64,000 nucleotides of DNA from Rhizobium sp. AAP43 (GCF_001296045.1 NZ_LJHS01000027.1:1-64000), one strand, 5' to 3'. Positions 35,148 through 44,440 are shown, numbered from the stretch's first letter. Notes: a model not told the origin generated them from the letters alone. Numbers and translations: made by a program.

Positions 35148-35951
35148 ATGACGCTTTCCATCACCACCTGGAATATCAACTCGGTCCGGCTTCGCCTGCC
35201 GATCGTGAAAGACCTCCTGGCGCGCGTGAACCCGGACATCCTGTGCCTGCAGGAAATCAAGTGCCAGAATGACCAGTTTCCGATGGAGGACATCCAGGCC
35301 CTCGGCTATTCCAACATCGTCATCCATGGCCAGAAGGGCTATCACGGCGTGGCGATCTGCTCGAAGCTGCCGCTCGCCGAAGATCACCGCCAGGACTATT
35401 GCGGGGTTGGCGACAGCCGCCACATATCGGCAGTCTTTTCCTGGAACGGGCGGCGCATACGCCTGCACAATTTCTACGTTCCGGCCGGCGGCGACGAGCC
35501 CAATCGCGAGATCAATCCGAAGTTCGGCCACAAGCTGGATTTCGTCGAGGAGATGAAGGCGCTTTCGGCCGATGCAGAGCCCGGCACAGGCGCGATCCTT
35601 GTTGGCGACCTCAACATTGCACCGCTGGAGCACGACGTCTGGTCGCACAAGCAGATGCTGAAGATCATCAGCCATACACCTGTCGAAACCGAAGGCCTGA
35701 CCGAAGTGATGCGCCAAGGCAATTGGGTCGACCTGATGCGCCAGCATGTGCCGGCCTCGGAAAAGCTCTACACTTGGTGGAGCTACAGAGCCAAGGATTG
35801 GGAAGCCGCCGATCGCGGCCGTCGCCTCGACCATATCTGGTCATCACGCGATCTGGCACCGCTCTTGTCGCGCGTCGATGTGCTGAAGGAAGCCCGGGGC
35901 TGGCAGCAACCCTCGGACCACGTGCCCGTCACGGCCCACTTCAAGGATTGA
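35148..35951 (+). CDS. xthA: Exodeoxyribonuclease III
   Basis: A 267-residue AP endonuclease/exonuclease of the XthA family that repairs abasic and oxidised sites. Conserved blocks are ITTWNINSVRLRLP (N-terminal Asn), DILCLQEIKCQ (catalytic metal Glu), GDLNIAPLEHDVW (Asp-Asn pair), RRLDHIWSS and the terminal SDHVPVTAHF (catalytic Asp-His). Length is normal. ATG at 35148 after GGGGA. It is convergent with the cyclic-nucleotide-binding gene, with 24 bp between stops. Confidence 0.94.
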   Translation: MTLSITTWNINSVRLRLPIVKDLLARVNPDILCLQEIKCQNDQFPMEDIQALGYSNIVIHGQKGYHGVAICSKLPLAEDHRQDYCGVGDSRHISAVFSWNGRRIRLHNFYVPAGGDEPNREINPKFGHKLDFVEEMKALSADAEPGTGAILVGDLNIAPLEHDVWSHKQMLKIISHTPVETEGLTEVMRQGNWVDLMRQHVPASEKLYTWWSYRAKDWEAADRGRRLDHIWSSRDLAPLLSRVDVLKEARGWQQPSDHVPVTAHFKD

Positions 35952-35975
35952 TAGCAGGCGATATATAGCCAACGA

Positions 35976-36431
35976 TCAATCAAATCGCGAGCCGAGCGCT
36001 GCAGCACCCTCGATGAGTTCGCCCAGTGTCTGCTTGATCCGGTCCTGAACCAGACGGGCCATGGGCGGATATTCCTCAAGCAGGCGATGAAAGATGGCGC
36101 GGGTCAGGCGCAGCACATCGGTTTCCGTGGCAGCGATGGCCGTGTACTTGCGCTCGACCATTGTCACAAGCGCCAGTTCCGACAGCATGACGCCAGGACC
36201 CGCAGAGGCCTGCTTGTAGGGCTGGTTCCCACGGCCCATCACGTAAAGGTCCAGCCTGCCGCGGGCGACGACATAGGCGCAGTCAGCCGGCGCTTTCTCG
36301 CGAAACAGCGCTTCACCTGGCCCCACCACGCGATGTTCCGCGCCAAAGGCGATGAGCTTGACCTGGTCCTTTTCCAGCGACGAAAAGAGCGGCAGCGCCG
36401 AAAGCAGCTCGATATCCTCGCTCAATGCCAT
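35976..36431 (-). CDS. Cyclic-nucleotide-binding domain protein without HTH
   Basis: A 151-residue protein made of one CRP/FNR-type cNMP-binding beta-roll: SALPLFSSLEKDQVKLIAFGAEHRVVGPGEALFREKAPADCAYVVARGRLDLYV, then ASAGPGVMLSELALVTMVERKYTAIAATETDVLRL. A short helix ends it; no DNA-binding domain follows. The phosphate-binding cassette is degenerate (GVMLSELALV), so ligand binding is uncertain. It probably regulates a partner protein rather than DNA. It lies about 145 bp downstream of the CenR-like response regulator on the same strand, with a terminator-like hairpin between. Confidence 0.85.
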   Translation of the reverse strand: MALSEDIELLSALPLFSSLEKDQVKLIAFGAEHRVVGPGEALFREKAPADCAYVVARGRLDLYVMGRGNQPYKQASAGPGVMLSELALVTMVERKYTAIAATETDVLRLTRAIFHRLLEEYPPMARLVQDRIKQTLGELIEGAAALGSRFD

Positions 36432-36502
36432 GATGGACCCTCTTTTGCGCTCGTCGCGGCTGGCGTCATGCGCATGCCGGCTGCCCTTGAGCGACAGTCC
36501 TA

Positions 36503-36553
36503 ACGCAAAACGGGGAGAGAAACGACCCTCGGTCGCATCTCATCCCCGTCTCA
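36503..36553 (-). terminator. Terminator after the CenR-like gene
   Basis: On the minus strand ACGGGGATGAGA and TCTCTCCCCGT form a stem with one bulge around a long loop, followed by TTTTGCG. It lies just past the response regulator stop and before the cNMP-domain gene. Confidence 0.6.
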
Positions 36554-36575
36554 GTCGAAAGCCTGCCGGAACGGC

Positions 36576-37259
36576 TCAGGGAACGATCTTGTAGCCGCCG
36601 TTTTCCGTCACCAGGATTTCCGCATTCGAAGGATCGCGTTCGATCTTCTGGCGCAGGCGGTAGACATGGGTTTCGAGCGTATGCGTCGTCACGCCGGAAT
36701 TGTAACCCCAGACCTCTTCGAGCAGCACATCGCGCGTGACCACCTTCTGGCCTGCCCGATAGAGATAACGGATAATCGCCGACTCCTTCTCCGTCAGCCG
36801 GATCTTTTTGCCCTCTTCGGTGGTCAGAAGCTTCTGGCTGGGCTTGAAGGTGTAGGGGCCGACGCCGAACGTGGCGTCTTCGCTCTGTTCGAACTGGCGC
36901 AGCTGGGCGCGAATACGTGCAAGCAACACGGCGAAACGGAACGGCTTGGTGACATAGTCATTCGCACCCGCCTCAAGGCCGAGAATCGTATCGGAATCGG
37001 TATCATGACCGGTCAGCATGATCACCGGCGCCTTGAAGCCGCCTTTGCGCAAGAGTTTCACGGCCTCGCGACCATCCATATCTGGCAGGCCGACATCCAT
37101 GATCAGAAGATCGATCTGGCCTGTCTTCACGGCCTGCATGGCCGTGGTCGCCGTGCTTTCCTGGATCAGCGAAAACTCGTCGTAGAGCGAAAGCTGCTCG
37201 ACGAGGATCTGCCTCAGGTCGTCGTCGTCATCCACGAGCAGAATGGTCCGCGTCGTCAT
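36576..37259 (-). CDS. OmpR-family response regulator, CenR-like
   Basis: A 227-residue two-component regulator. The receiver domain (residues 1-120) has the acidic pocket LLVDDDDDL, phospho-acceptor Asp55 in LLIMDVGLPDMDG, Thr in MLTGHD and Lys in YVTKPF. The C-terminal winged helix (about 135-227) has RLTEKESAIIRYLYRAGQKVVTRDVLLEEVWGYNSGVTTHTLETHVYRLRQKIE. The overall sequence strongly resembles alphaproteobacterial CenR, an essential regulator of envelope integrity in Caulobacter and Brucella. No histidine kinase is adjacent, which is usual for cenR. The CenR assignment is from memory of the family. Confidence 0.85.
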   Translation of the reverse strand: MTTRTILLVDDDDDLRQILVEQLSLYDEFSLIQESTATTAMQAVKTGQIDLLIMDVGLPDMDGREAVKLLRKGGFKAPVIMLTGHDTDSDTILGLEAGANDYVTKPFRFAVLLARIRAQLRQFEQSEDATFGVGPYTFKPSQKLLTTEEGKKIRLTEKESAIIRYLYRAGQKVVTRDVLLEEVWGYNSGVTTHTLETHVYRLRQKIERDPSNAEILVTENGGYKIVP

Positions 37260-37383
37260 CCATCATCCTTCCAGCTGACCTGTCGCCCGAGGTCTTGTTG
37301 CCCGGACGTGCGACATGTAAGTCTTCGCCCGGTCGTTTGAAGTGCTATGAATACAACATTCTTCACGAACAAGGCAAAAAGTC

Positions 37384-37941
37384 GTGAGCCAAACGCGGCA
37401 GACAAAGAAGAAACCCGGATCCAGACTGAAGCAGCTGCTGGTGCGGACCGCGCCCGGCAATCGCAGCCAGGGAATATTGCAGGCAGGCCCATTGCGCATT
37501 CGTACAGCATTGGGCCGCAGCGGCACCACGAGCCGCAAGCGCGAAGGCGACGGCGCAACCCCCATCGGCAGCATGCGCTTGCTCTATGGCTACCGGAAAG
37601 GACGCGGGACGGGTACTGCCAGAACAACACTGCCGGTGTCGGAAATGCGGGCCGATATGCTCTGGTGCGACGCGTCCCGCCATCCGGCCTACAATCGCCC
37701 CGTCCGTGCACCTTTTTCCGCAAGTCACGAACAGCTGTTGCGAGCGGACGAACTCTATGACCTTGTCATCGTCATGGACTGGAACATCCGCATGCGCAAA
37801 CGCGGCTGCGGTTCGGCGATCTTCTTTCACATCGCCCGGACGGGCTACACACCCACTGAAGGCTGCGTCGCGATCCGTCCACGCGACATGCAGCGCCTAC
37901 TGCCTTATCTGGGAACAGACACGCGACTTCAGGTTCTTTGA
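37384..37941 (+). CDS. L,D-transpeptidase (YkuD-like) family protein
   Basis: A 185-residue protein with the YkuD catalytic core: MDWNIRMRKRGCGSAIFFHIARTGYTPTEGCVAIRPRDMQRLL. It holds the conserved His and the Gly-Cys nucleophile, with Thr-Glu replacing the usual Ser-His before Gly-Cys. The preceding KREGDGATPIGSMRL matches the substrate-loop DGxTPxG pattern. Such enzymes make 3-3 peptidoglycan cross-links or attach proteins. There is no hydrophobic signal peptide: it starts GTG with a basic MSQTRQTKKKPGSRLKQLL. It is divergent from the CenR-like gene with 124 bp between. Confidence 0.85.
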   Translation: MSQTRQTKKKPGSRLKQLLVRTAPGNRSQGILQAGPLRIRTALGRSGTTSRKREGDGATPIGSMRLLYGYRKGRGTGTARTTLPVSEMRADMLWCDASRHPAYNRPVRAPFSASHEQLLRADELYDLVIVMDWNIRMRKRGCGSAIFFHIARTGYTPTEGCVAIRPRDMQRLLPYLGTDTRLQVL

Positions 37942-38101
37942 CCGAAGCTTCAGCGGAATTGCGGACGCGCTGTCTTTTCATCGAAGACCGGCAGCCTAAG
38001 TAAGGCTATGGCCGCGCAGCAGAATTGCAGCGCCCTCACATGACCATTCCGCAATGCGCCCGGCCTCGGCCGCAGCTCAAGAATTCCGGGAGTTTCCACC
38101 C

Positions 38102-38932
38102 ATGTCCGAACAGCTCTACATCGCCCTCAACGACGGCAACCGTATTCCCCAGGTGGGCCTCGGTGTGTGGCAGACACCGAATGACGGAGCCGCCCCTGCG
38201 GTTAAGGCCGCGCTCGATGCCGGTTATCGCCATGTTGACACGGCAGCCGTCTATGAAAACGAAGAAGGCGTTGGCGAAGGGATCCGCCGGTCTGGTCTTG
38301 CCCGAAGCGAGATCTTTCTCACCACCAAGCTCTGGAACACCGATCAGGGCTATGACCAGACGTTAAAGGCCTTTGAAGCGAGCCTGAAGAGGCTCGGCAC
38401 CGACTATGTCGACCTTTACCTCATCCACTGGCCATCCGCCCATCGCGGCCTTTTCCTCGAAACCTGGAAAGCCTTCATCAAGCTGAAGGAAGAGGGTCGG
38501 GTGAAATCGATTGGCGTGTCCAACTTCTATCCCGAGCATCTGGAAAAGATCATCGGCGAGACGGGGGTGGTGCCTGTCATCAACCAGATTGAATTGCATC
38601 CTGATTTCCAGCAGCGCGAAGCGCGCGCCTTCCACGAGAAGCACAGGATCGCCACGCAATCCTGGAGCCCGCTTGGTCAGGGCAAGCTGCTTGATCACCC
38701 GGTGATCGGCAAGATCGCAGCGCGTCTTGACCGCACGCCGGCACAGGTGATCATCCGCTGGCATATCGACAACGGCCTCGTGGTCATCCCGAAATCGGTC
38801 ACGCCGTCGCGCATTACCGAGAATTTCAACGTCTTCGACTTCAAGCTCTCGGCGGATGATCTCGAAGCCCTTGATGGGCTCGACACGTCAAGTGCACGGA
38901 TCGGCCCCGACCCCAAGACCGCATCCTTCTGA
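38102..38932 (+). CDS. Aldo/keto reductase
   Basis: A 276-residue NADPH-dependent TIM-barrel reductase. Signatures are [21 protein letters not shown] (catalytic Asp and Tyr), [13 protein letters not shown] (catalytic Lys), [10 protein letters not shown] (His) and the C-terminal [23 protein letters not shown] for the cofactor. It most resembles 2,5-diketo-D-gluconate reductase or methylglyoxal reductase types; the substrate is not fixed by sequence. ATG at 38102. It is a single gene between the transpeptidase gene and the amino-acid ABC pair. Confidence 0.92.
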   Translation: MSEQLYIALNDGNRIPQVGLGVWQTPNDGAAPAVKAALDAGYRHVDTAAVYENEEGVGEGIRRSGLARSEIFLTTKLWNTDQGYDQTLKAFEASLKRLGTDYVDLYLIHWPSAHRGLFLETWKAFIKLKEEGRVKSIGVSNFYPEHLEKIIGETGVVPVINQIELHPDFQQREARAFHEKHRIATQSWSPLGQGKLLDHPVIGKIAARLDRTPAQVIIRWHIDNGLVVIPKSVTPSRITENFNVFDFKLSADDLEALDGLDTSSARIGPDPKTASF

Positions 38933-39057
38933 CGACCGGACCGGGGCCTCGGCACCGTGCCTTGGCCCCCTCCCCTGCATCACGACCAGAGCGCGCCTCC
39001 CTTGCCAGTACCGAACGAGATGTGACAGTGTGCACTGCCATATTTCGGGAGATCTTC

Positions 39058-39855
39058 ATGCTGTTTCGCCGCACCATCCTCGCTGGTCTGTCGACCCTCG
39101 CGCTCTTGCCCTTCGCCGCCGTTGCCCAAGGCCTGCCGGACCTCGGCGGCAAGAACATTGTCGTGGTGACGGAAAATGCCTACCCGCCGCTGCAATTCGT
39201 AGACCCCAAGTCGGGCGAACAGATCGGCTGGGAATATGATGCGATGAACGAGATCGCCAAGCGGCTGAATGCCAAGATCGAGTACCAGAACACATCGTGG
39301 GATGCGATGATTCAGGCCGTCTCGGACGGCCAGTACAACATTGGCATGACCGGCATCACCATCAAGGAAGACCGCAAGGAAAAGGTCGACTTCTCCGACC
39401 CCTACATGCGCTCCGAGCAGTTCATGCTGGTGCGCGGCGACGAAAGCCGCTTTACCGACGCAAAGAGCCTTGGCGCATTCACCGACGGTCTTGTTGGCGC
39501 ACAGCCCGGCACAACGCCATTCTACACGGCCGTTTATGAAATCCTTGATGGCAATGAGCAGAACCCACGCATCAAGCTGTTTGAGACCTTCGGTGCAACC
39601 GTTCAGGCGCTGAAGACCGGGGACGTGGACGTCGTTCTGACCGATGGTACGGCCGGCAAGGGCTATGTCGATACCTCGAATGGCGGCCTGAAGCTGATCG
39701 GCGGGCCGCTCGGTTCCGAGGACTTCGGCTTCATCTTCCCCAAGGGCTCCGATCTTGTTGCACCGGTCAACGCAGCCATCGCCGCGATGAAGGCGGACGG
39801 TACGTTCGATGCGCTGAACAAGAAGTGGTTCCTCGACTACAAGATGGGCCAATGA
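39058..39855 (+). CDS. Amino-acid ABC transporter, substrate-binding protein
   Basis: A 265-residue periplasmic binding protein of the polar amino-acid family (SBP family 3). A signal peptide runs to about residue 23 ([11 protein letters not shown]). The mature part has the ligand-site marks [48 protein letters not shown], and [21 protein letters not shown]. It delivers an amino acid (likely polar or basic) to the permease encoded next. The ATG at 39058 is preceded by GGGAGA. An ATPase gene is missing from the pair. Confidence 0.92.
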   Translation: MLFRRTILAGLSTLALLPFAAVAQGLPDLGGKNIVVVTENAYPPLQFVDPKSGEQIGWEYDAMNEIAKRLNAKIEYQNTSWDAMIQAVSDGQYNIGMTGITIKEDRKEKVDFSDPYMRSEQFMLVRGDESRFTDAKSLGAFTDGLVGAQPGTTPFYTAVYEILDGNEQNPRIKLFETFGATVQALKTGDVDVVLTDGTAGKGYVDTSNGGLKLIGGPLGSEDFGFIFPKGSDLVAPVNAAIAAMKADGTFDALNKKWFLDYKMGQ

Positions 39856-39895
39856 GATTCGCACAGGCCTGCGATCTCAGGGGCGGCATACCATC

Positions 39896-40717
39896 ATGAC
39901 ATTCCAGACCCTGCCTGAGGGCAATCAGAAGGGCGACCGGCCATGGTGGCTGGTCGCCTTCGTCGTGCTGGCACTTGCCCTCGGCATCGTCATTTTCGTC
40001 AGTGAGCTTTATGCCCAGGTCTTTACCACCGTGGCGAAGGGCCTCGGCGTCACCGTCTTCGTGACCCTTGTCGGCTTTGCGCTGGCATCCAGCCTCGGCC
40101 TTGGCATCGCCCTTCTCGGCATGGCGGACAGTGTTGTGCTCCGCCAGGTTGCCCGCTTCTATGTCGAAGTGGTGCGCGGCATCCCGATCCTCGTTCTCTT
40201 GTTTTACATCGCCTTTGTCGGCGCGCCGGCCTTCGTCGCGCTCTATAATCTCATAACCACACCCCTGGTGTCCGCTGGCATTGCCGAGCCGATGGTGGTT
40301 CGCGACATCTCGCTGATGTGGCGCGCGATCATTGCCTTGACGATTGGTTATTCGGCCTTCATCGCCGAGATTTTCCGGGCCGGCATCCAGTCGATCGATA
40401 AAGGGCAGATCGAAGCGGCCAAGGCGCTCGGCCTTTCCCGCACGCAACGCTTTCGCCTGATTGTGCTGCCGCAGGCAATCCGGGTTGTCTTCCCGCCGCT
40501 ATCGAACGACTTCGTCGCCATGGTGAAGGACTCGTCCCTCGTCTCGGTGCTTGGCGTGGCCGACATCACCCAGATGGCCAAGGTCTACGCCTCAGGCTCG
40601 TTCCGTTTTTTCGAAACCTATTCGATTGTGGCCTATGTCTACCTTGTACTGACCATCGGCCTGTCGCTCCTGCTACGCGGTTTCGAGAAACGCATGCGGT
40701 CCCGAAACCCGCACTAA
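39896..40717 (+). CDS. Amino-acid ABC transporter, permease
   Basis: A 273-residue inner-membrane permease of the HisM/GlnP type. It has about five to six membrane segments; the N-terminal half carries VEVVRGIPILVLLFYIAF and the EAA loop IDKGQIEAAKALGLSRTQRFRLIVLPQAIRVVFPPL, which contacts the ATPase. It starts 40 bp after the binding-protein gene, so the two form an operon. No ATPase follows; a shared or distant ATPase must drive it. It is convergent with ppk2, only 15 bp from it. Confidence 0.92.
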   Translation: MTFQTLPEGNQKGDRPWWLVAFVVLALALGIVIFVSELYAQVFTTVAKGLGVTVFVTLVGFALASSLGLGIALLGMADSVVLRQVARFYVEVVRGIPILVLLFYIAFVGAPAFVALYNLITTPLVSAGIAEPMVVRDISLMWRAIIALTIGYSAFIAEIFRAGIQSIDKGQIEAAKALGLSRTQRFRLIVLPQAIRVVFPPLSNDFVAMVKDSSLVSVLGVADITQMAKVYASGSFRFFETYSIVAYVYLVLTIGLSLLLRGFEKRMRSRNPH

Positions 40718-40732
40718 GCCGACAGACCTCAC

Positions 40733-41626
40733 TCAATATCTCTCCGGGACATACATCTCCTCAGGGACCGGGTGGCGGATATAATCCGCCCCGCGGACGC
40801 GAGCCGGCAACTCGATCGTTTCCTTCGGCACATGCTCGTAAGGGATCTGCGACAGGAGATGGGCGATCATGTTGAGCCGCGCCTTCTTCTTGTCGACGGC
40901 CTGTACCACCCACCAGGGGGCCTCGGGGATATGCGTGCGCTCCAGCATCTCTTCCTTGGCGCGGGTATAGTCTTCCCAATGGACGCGGCTTTCGAGATCC
41001 ATGGGTGACAATTTCCACTGCTTCAAGGGATCGTTGATGCGCATCTGGAAGCGGAATTCCTGCTCCTCGTCGGTGATCGAGAACCAGTACTTCACGAGGA
41101 TGATGCCGGAACGCACGAGCATGCGCTCAAATTCCGGTACGGAGCGAAAGAATTCCTCCAGTTCGTCGGGCGTGCAGAAACCCATGACCCGTTCGACACC
41201 GGCACGGTTGTACCAGGAGCGGTCGAACAGCACCATTTCGCCAGCTGTCGGCAGGTGCTGGACATAGCGCTGGAAATACCACTGGCTGCGCTCACGCTCG
41301 GTTGGCGCCGGAAGCGCCACGACCCGGCAGACGCGGGGGTTAAGACGCTGGGTGACGCGCTTGATGGCGCCGCCCTTGCCGGCGGAATCGCGGCCTTCGA
41401 AGAGCACGATCATCTTCAGCTTCTTGTACTGCACCCAATCCTGCAGCCGAACCAATTCATGCTGAAGACGAAACAGTTCGCGGAAGTAGATCCGGCGATC
41501 AATCGTCGGCTCGGACAGCCCGTCGGCAACCAGCTCGTCCAGCCGGTCTTCCTCCATCTGCTGCTCCAGCTCCTCGTCGAAGCTGTCGATGATCTCGTTC
41601 TTGATGCGATTGATCTCGTCATTCAT
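40733..41626 (-). CDS. ppk2: Polyphosphate kinase 2
   Basis: A 297-residue PPK2-family enzyme using polyphosphate to phosphorylate ADP or GDP. The Walker A is LFEGRDSAGKGGAIKRVTQRLNPR, and the lid and Walker B segments are FDRSWYNRAGVERVMGFC and VKYWFSITDEEQEFRFQMRINDPLKQWKLSPMD. The C-terminal VQAVDKKKARLNMIAHLLSQIPY is also family-typical. The ATG at 41626 begins MNDEINRIKNEI; a start at 41698 would run through a perfect palindrome and is less likely. It is single-domain (class I). It shares a 336-bp divergent gap with leuC. Confidence 0.93.
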   Translation of the reverse strand: MNDEINRIKNEIIDSFDEELEQQMEEDRLDELVADGLSEPTIDRRIYFRELFRLQHELVRLQDWVQYKKLKMIVLFEGRDSAGKGGAIKRVTQRLNPRVCRVVALPAPTERERSQWYFQRYVQHLPTAGEMVLFDRSWYNRAGVERVMGFCTPDELEEFFRSVPEFERMLVRSGIILVKYWFSITDEEQEFRFQMRINDPLKQWKLSPMDLESRVHWEDYTRAKEEMLERTHIPEAPWWVVQAVDKKKARLNMIAHLLSQIPYEHVPKETIELPARVRGADYIRHPVPEEMYVPERY

Positions 41627-41688
41627 GGCAGGCGGCGTTCCCAAACTATGCTTAAGCTCAACACGATGAAGCATGTTTGCGCGAATTC

Positions 41689-41712
41689 CATATGACAATT
41701 GTTTGTCATATG
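41689..41712. promoter_or_regulatory. Perfect 10-bp inverted repeat, candidate operator
   Basis: CATATGACAA (41689-41698) and TTGTCATATG (41703-41712) are exact inverted repeats with a 4-bp spacer. It is centred about 74 bp upstream of the ppk2 ATG and 261 bp upstream of the leuC ATG, in the divergent gap. The symmetry fits a dimeric regulator binding site. No regulator gene is adjacent, so the protein that binds is unknown. Confidence 0.6.
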
Positions 41713-41763
41713 CCGGCAGCGGCCCGATTGCCGGAAAAACGGAGATCTGATAGAAAGCGTCTC

Positions 41764-41880
41764 ATGGGATCGAAATTCGGATGCCTCGCGAACCAGTTTA
41801 TCGTGCTGCAGGACCACAAGCGTCTGCCGGCACGGTTTTTTGCGCGCATCCAAGGGGCGCTTGCGAGCCTTCGCGGCTGA
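41764..41880 (+). CDS. Possible 38-residue leader ORF upstream of leuC
   Basis: An ATG at 41764 opens a 38-codon frame (MGSKFGCLANQFIVLQDHK, ending GALASLRG) in the 336-bp gap before leuC. The product is basic and not membrane-like. It has no run of leucine codons that would mark a leucine attenuator and only a weak AGAAAG ribosome site. A GC-rich hairpin-forming stretch follows. It could be a real small protein, a leader, or chance. Apart from this frame and the palindrome at 41689 the gap holds nothing else I can name. Confidence 0.3.
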   Translation: MGSKFGCLANQFIVLQDHKRLPARFFARIQGALASLRG

Positions 41881-41961
41881 GCTCCTGCGACCGCATAAGC
41901 GGCGCCGATAAGACCTCACATAACAAAAATCCTGTTACCTCAGTCTGGATGGAACTCACCC

Positions 41962-43371
41962 ATGAGCGCACCCCGCACCCTTTACGACAAGATCTGGGAC
42001 GACCACGTTGTCGACCGCCAGGACGATGGCACCTGTCTTCTCTACATCGACCGTCACCTCGTGCATGAAGTGACGAGCCCGCAGGCCTTTGAAGGTTTGC
42101 GCATGGCCGGCCGCAAGGTTCGCGCGCCGCAGAAGACGCTGGCCGTTGTCGACCACAACGTGCCGACTTCGCCGGATCGCCATCTCGGCATCAAGAACGA
42201 GGAAAGCCGCATCCAGGTTGAAGCGCTCGCCAACAACGCTGCCGAATTCGGTGTCGAATATTATTCGGCTTCCGACAAGCGTCAGGGCATCGTGCACATC
42301 GTTGGCCCGGAACAGGGCTTCACCCTGCCCGGCATGACCATCGTTTGCGGTGACAGCCACACGTCGACGCATGGCGCCTTCGGTGCGCTGGCGCATGGCA
42401 TCGGCACGTCCGAGGTCGAGCACGTGCTCGCCACCCAGACGCTGATCCAGCAGAAGGCCAAGAACATGCTGGTCCGCGTCGACGGCCAGCTGCCGGAAGG
42501 CGTGACCGCGAAGGACATCATCCTCGCCATCATCGGCGAGATCGGCACCGCAGGCGGCACGGGCCACGTCATCGAATTTGCCGGCGAAGCCATCCGCGCG
42601 CTGTCGATGGAAGGCCGCATGACCATCTGCAACATGACGATCGAAGGCGGCGCCCGCGCTGGCCTGATCGCGCCTGACGAAAAGACCTTCGAGTACATCA
42701 AGGGCAAGCCGCGCGCGCCGAAGGGCGAAGCACTGGAACAGGCGATCGCATACTGGAAGACACTGCAGACCGACGAAGGCGCACATTTCGATCGCGTCGT
42801 CGTGCTCGATGCGGCCAAGCTCCCGCCGATTGTCTCCTGGGGCTCTTCGCCGGAAGACGTCATCTCGGTTCAGGGCGTCGTGCCGAACCCGGATGACATT
42901 GCCGACGAAAACAAGCGCAGCTCGAAGTGGCGGGCACTTGATTACATGGGCCTGAAGCCAGGCACCAAGATCACTGACATCGCAATCGACCGCGTCTTCA
43001 TCGGCTCCTGCACCAATGGGCGCATCGAAGACCTGCGCGAAGTCGCCAAGGTCGTGGAAGGCAAGAAAGTCGCATCCACCGTGTCGGCGATGATCGTTCC
43101 GGGCTCCGGCCTGGTCAAGGAACAGGCGGAAGCCGAGGGCCTCGACAAGATCTTCAAGGCAGCGGGCTTTGACTGGCGCGAGCCGGGCTGCTCCATGTGC
43201 CTTGCGATGAACGACGACCGCCTGAAGCCGGGCGAGCGCTGCGCCTCGACCTCGAACCGCAACTTCGAAGGCCGCCAGGGCTTCAAGGGCCGCACGCACC
43301 TTGTATCGCCCGCCATGGCCGCCGCTGCTGCTGTTGCAGGTCACTTCGTCGATATCCGCGACTGGCAGTAA
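41962..43371 (+). CDS. leuC: 3-isopropylmalate dehydratase large subunit
   Basis: A 469-residue aconitase-family subunit that carries the [4Fe-4S] cluster of isopropylmalate isomerase. Cluster cysteines lie in IGSCTNGR (about 346-353) and GCSMCLAMN (about 409-417). Other marks are the N-terminal [18 protein letters not shown] and [31 protein letters not shown]. The enzyme needs LeuD, encoded at 2711. Length is normal. ATG at 41962. A strong intrinsic terminator follows. Confidence 0.97.
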   Translation: MSAPRTLYDKIWDDHVVDRQDDGTCLLYIDRHLVHEVTSPQAFEGLRMAGRKVRAPQKTLAVVDHNVPTSPDRHLGIKNEESRIQVEALANNAAEFGVEYYSASDKRQGIVHIVGPEQGFTLPGMTIVCGDSHTSTHGAFGALAHGIGTSEVEHVLATQTLIQQKAKNMLVRVDGQLPEGVTAKDIILAIIGEIGTAGGTGHVIEFAGEAIRALSMEGRMTICNMTIEGGARAGLIAPDEKTFEYIKGKPRAPKGEALEQAIAYWKTLQTDEGAHFDRVVVLDAAKLPPIVSWGSSPEDVISVQGVVPNPDDIADENKRSSKWRALDYMGLKPGTKITDIAIDRVFIGSCTNGRIEDLREVAKVVEGKKVASTVSAMIVPGSGLVKEQAEAEGLDKIFKAAGFDWREPGCSMCLAMNDDRLKPGERCASTSNRNFEGRQGFKGRTHLVSPAMAAAAAVAGHFVDIRDWQ

Positions 43372-43400
43372 GCCAATCCACTATCGAAGATAATTTTGGA

Positions 43401-43431
43401 CCGCCCGCTCTCAAGCGGGCGGTTTCTTTTT
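43401..43431 (+). terminator. Terminator after leuC
   Basis: CCGCCCGC (43401-43408) pairs with GCGGGCGG (43415-43422) around TCTCAA, followed by TTTCTTTTTG. It is a textbook intrinsic terminator. Confidence 0.9.
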
Positions 43432-43564
43432 GCCCGTCTTTGCGCCGTTGATTGCAAAGACCCGCGAAGCAGCTATCGTGCGGCGTCATAAAACTGTCAT
43501 CCGTCACGCCGAGATCCTGAATGCCCCTCACCTCCATGCTTTCCTTGACCCATGGGCTGTGGGC

Positions 43565-44395
43565 GTGAGCGCCCTTGCCGTCGGCCTGGCGCTGCTCGCC
43601 GCCATACTTCACGCCAGCTGGAATGCCTTCCTGCGCACCGGAGCAGACCGACTGTGGTCGATTACCGTGATGAGTCTGGCCGGAAGCATCATCACGCTGC
43701 CATTTCTCTTCGCCGTGCCGCTGCCAGGCCCTGCTGCATGGCCCTACATCCTTCTCTCTTCCTGCCTGCAGGTCGGCTACAGCCTGTTTCTGGTCGCCGC
43801 TTATCGCCATGGAGAACTGGGCCAGGTCTACCCGATCGTGCGCGGCACGGTTCCCCTGCTGGTCACGCTTGGCGGTCTTCTGTTGTTTGGCGAAGTACTC
43901 GGCACCTGGCAGAGTCTGGGAGTACTGATGATCGCGGCCGGCATCATGAGCCTGTCGCTTGGCAAGACACGCGCGGCCACCTCGTCGATCCTCTTTGCGC
44001 TGACAACCGGCCTGATCATCGCTTGCTACTCGACAGTGGATTCGCGCGGCGTGAAGCTGGTGGATGAGCCCGCAGCTTATGCCTTATGGGTTCTGTTCAT
44101 CTTCGGCCTGATGATCACACTTGCCTATGTAGTGAAGCGGCGCGGCCTTGTCGTCGATCCGAGATCTCCGGTGACCTGGAAAGCCGTCGGTGGCGGTGTG
44201 CTCGCCATGCTCGCCTATGGCCTCGTCGTGGTGGCCTATGCCTACGCGCCGGCCGGCCTGGTGACAGCCGTGCGCGAGACAAGCGTGGTTTTCGCCGTCC
44301 TGATCGGCGCGCTGGTGCTCGGTGAACAGTTGACGCTGCGGCGCGTACTTGCCTGCCTCATCGTTGCCGGTGGGGCAATCTGCATCAGCCTCTGA
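43565..44395 (+). CDS. EamA-type (DMT superfamily) transporter
   Basis: A protein of about 276 residues with ten predicted hydrophobic segments and two EamA repeats (first ALLAAILHASWNAFLR...; second SILFALTTGLIIACYSTVDSRG...). The terminal TAVRETSVVFAVLIGALVLGEQLTLRRVLACLIVAGG is a strong DMT mark. Relatives export metabolites or amino acids. The start is uncertain: no ATG is in frame near the N-terminus, so I use the GTG at 43565 just before the first membrane segment; a GTG at 43559 is as good. The open frame extends to 43430 but that part is not hydrophobic. It follows the leuC terminator. Confidence 0.8.
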   Translation: MSALAVGLALLAAILHASWNAFLRTGADRLWSITVMSLAGSIITLPFLFAVPLPGPAAWPYILLSSCLQVGYSLFLVAAYRHGELGQVYPIVRGTVPLLVTLGGLLLFGEVLGTWQSLGVLMIAAGIMSLSLGKTRAATSSILFALTTGLIIACYSTVDSRGVKLVDEPAAYALWVLFIFGLMITLAYVVKRRGLVVDPRSPVTWKAVGGGVLAMLAYGLVVVAYAYAPAGLVTAVRETSVVFAVLIGALVLGEQLTLRRVLACLIVAGGAICISL

Positions 44396-44440
44396 GAAAG
44401 GCATCGAACACAATCAATCTCACGGTATAACGCCCCAACG

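Noticed and set aside
41956..43344. A 462-codon minus-strand frame opposite leuC
   Set aside because: Shadow of leuC; no recognisable domain.
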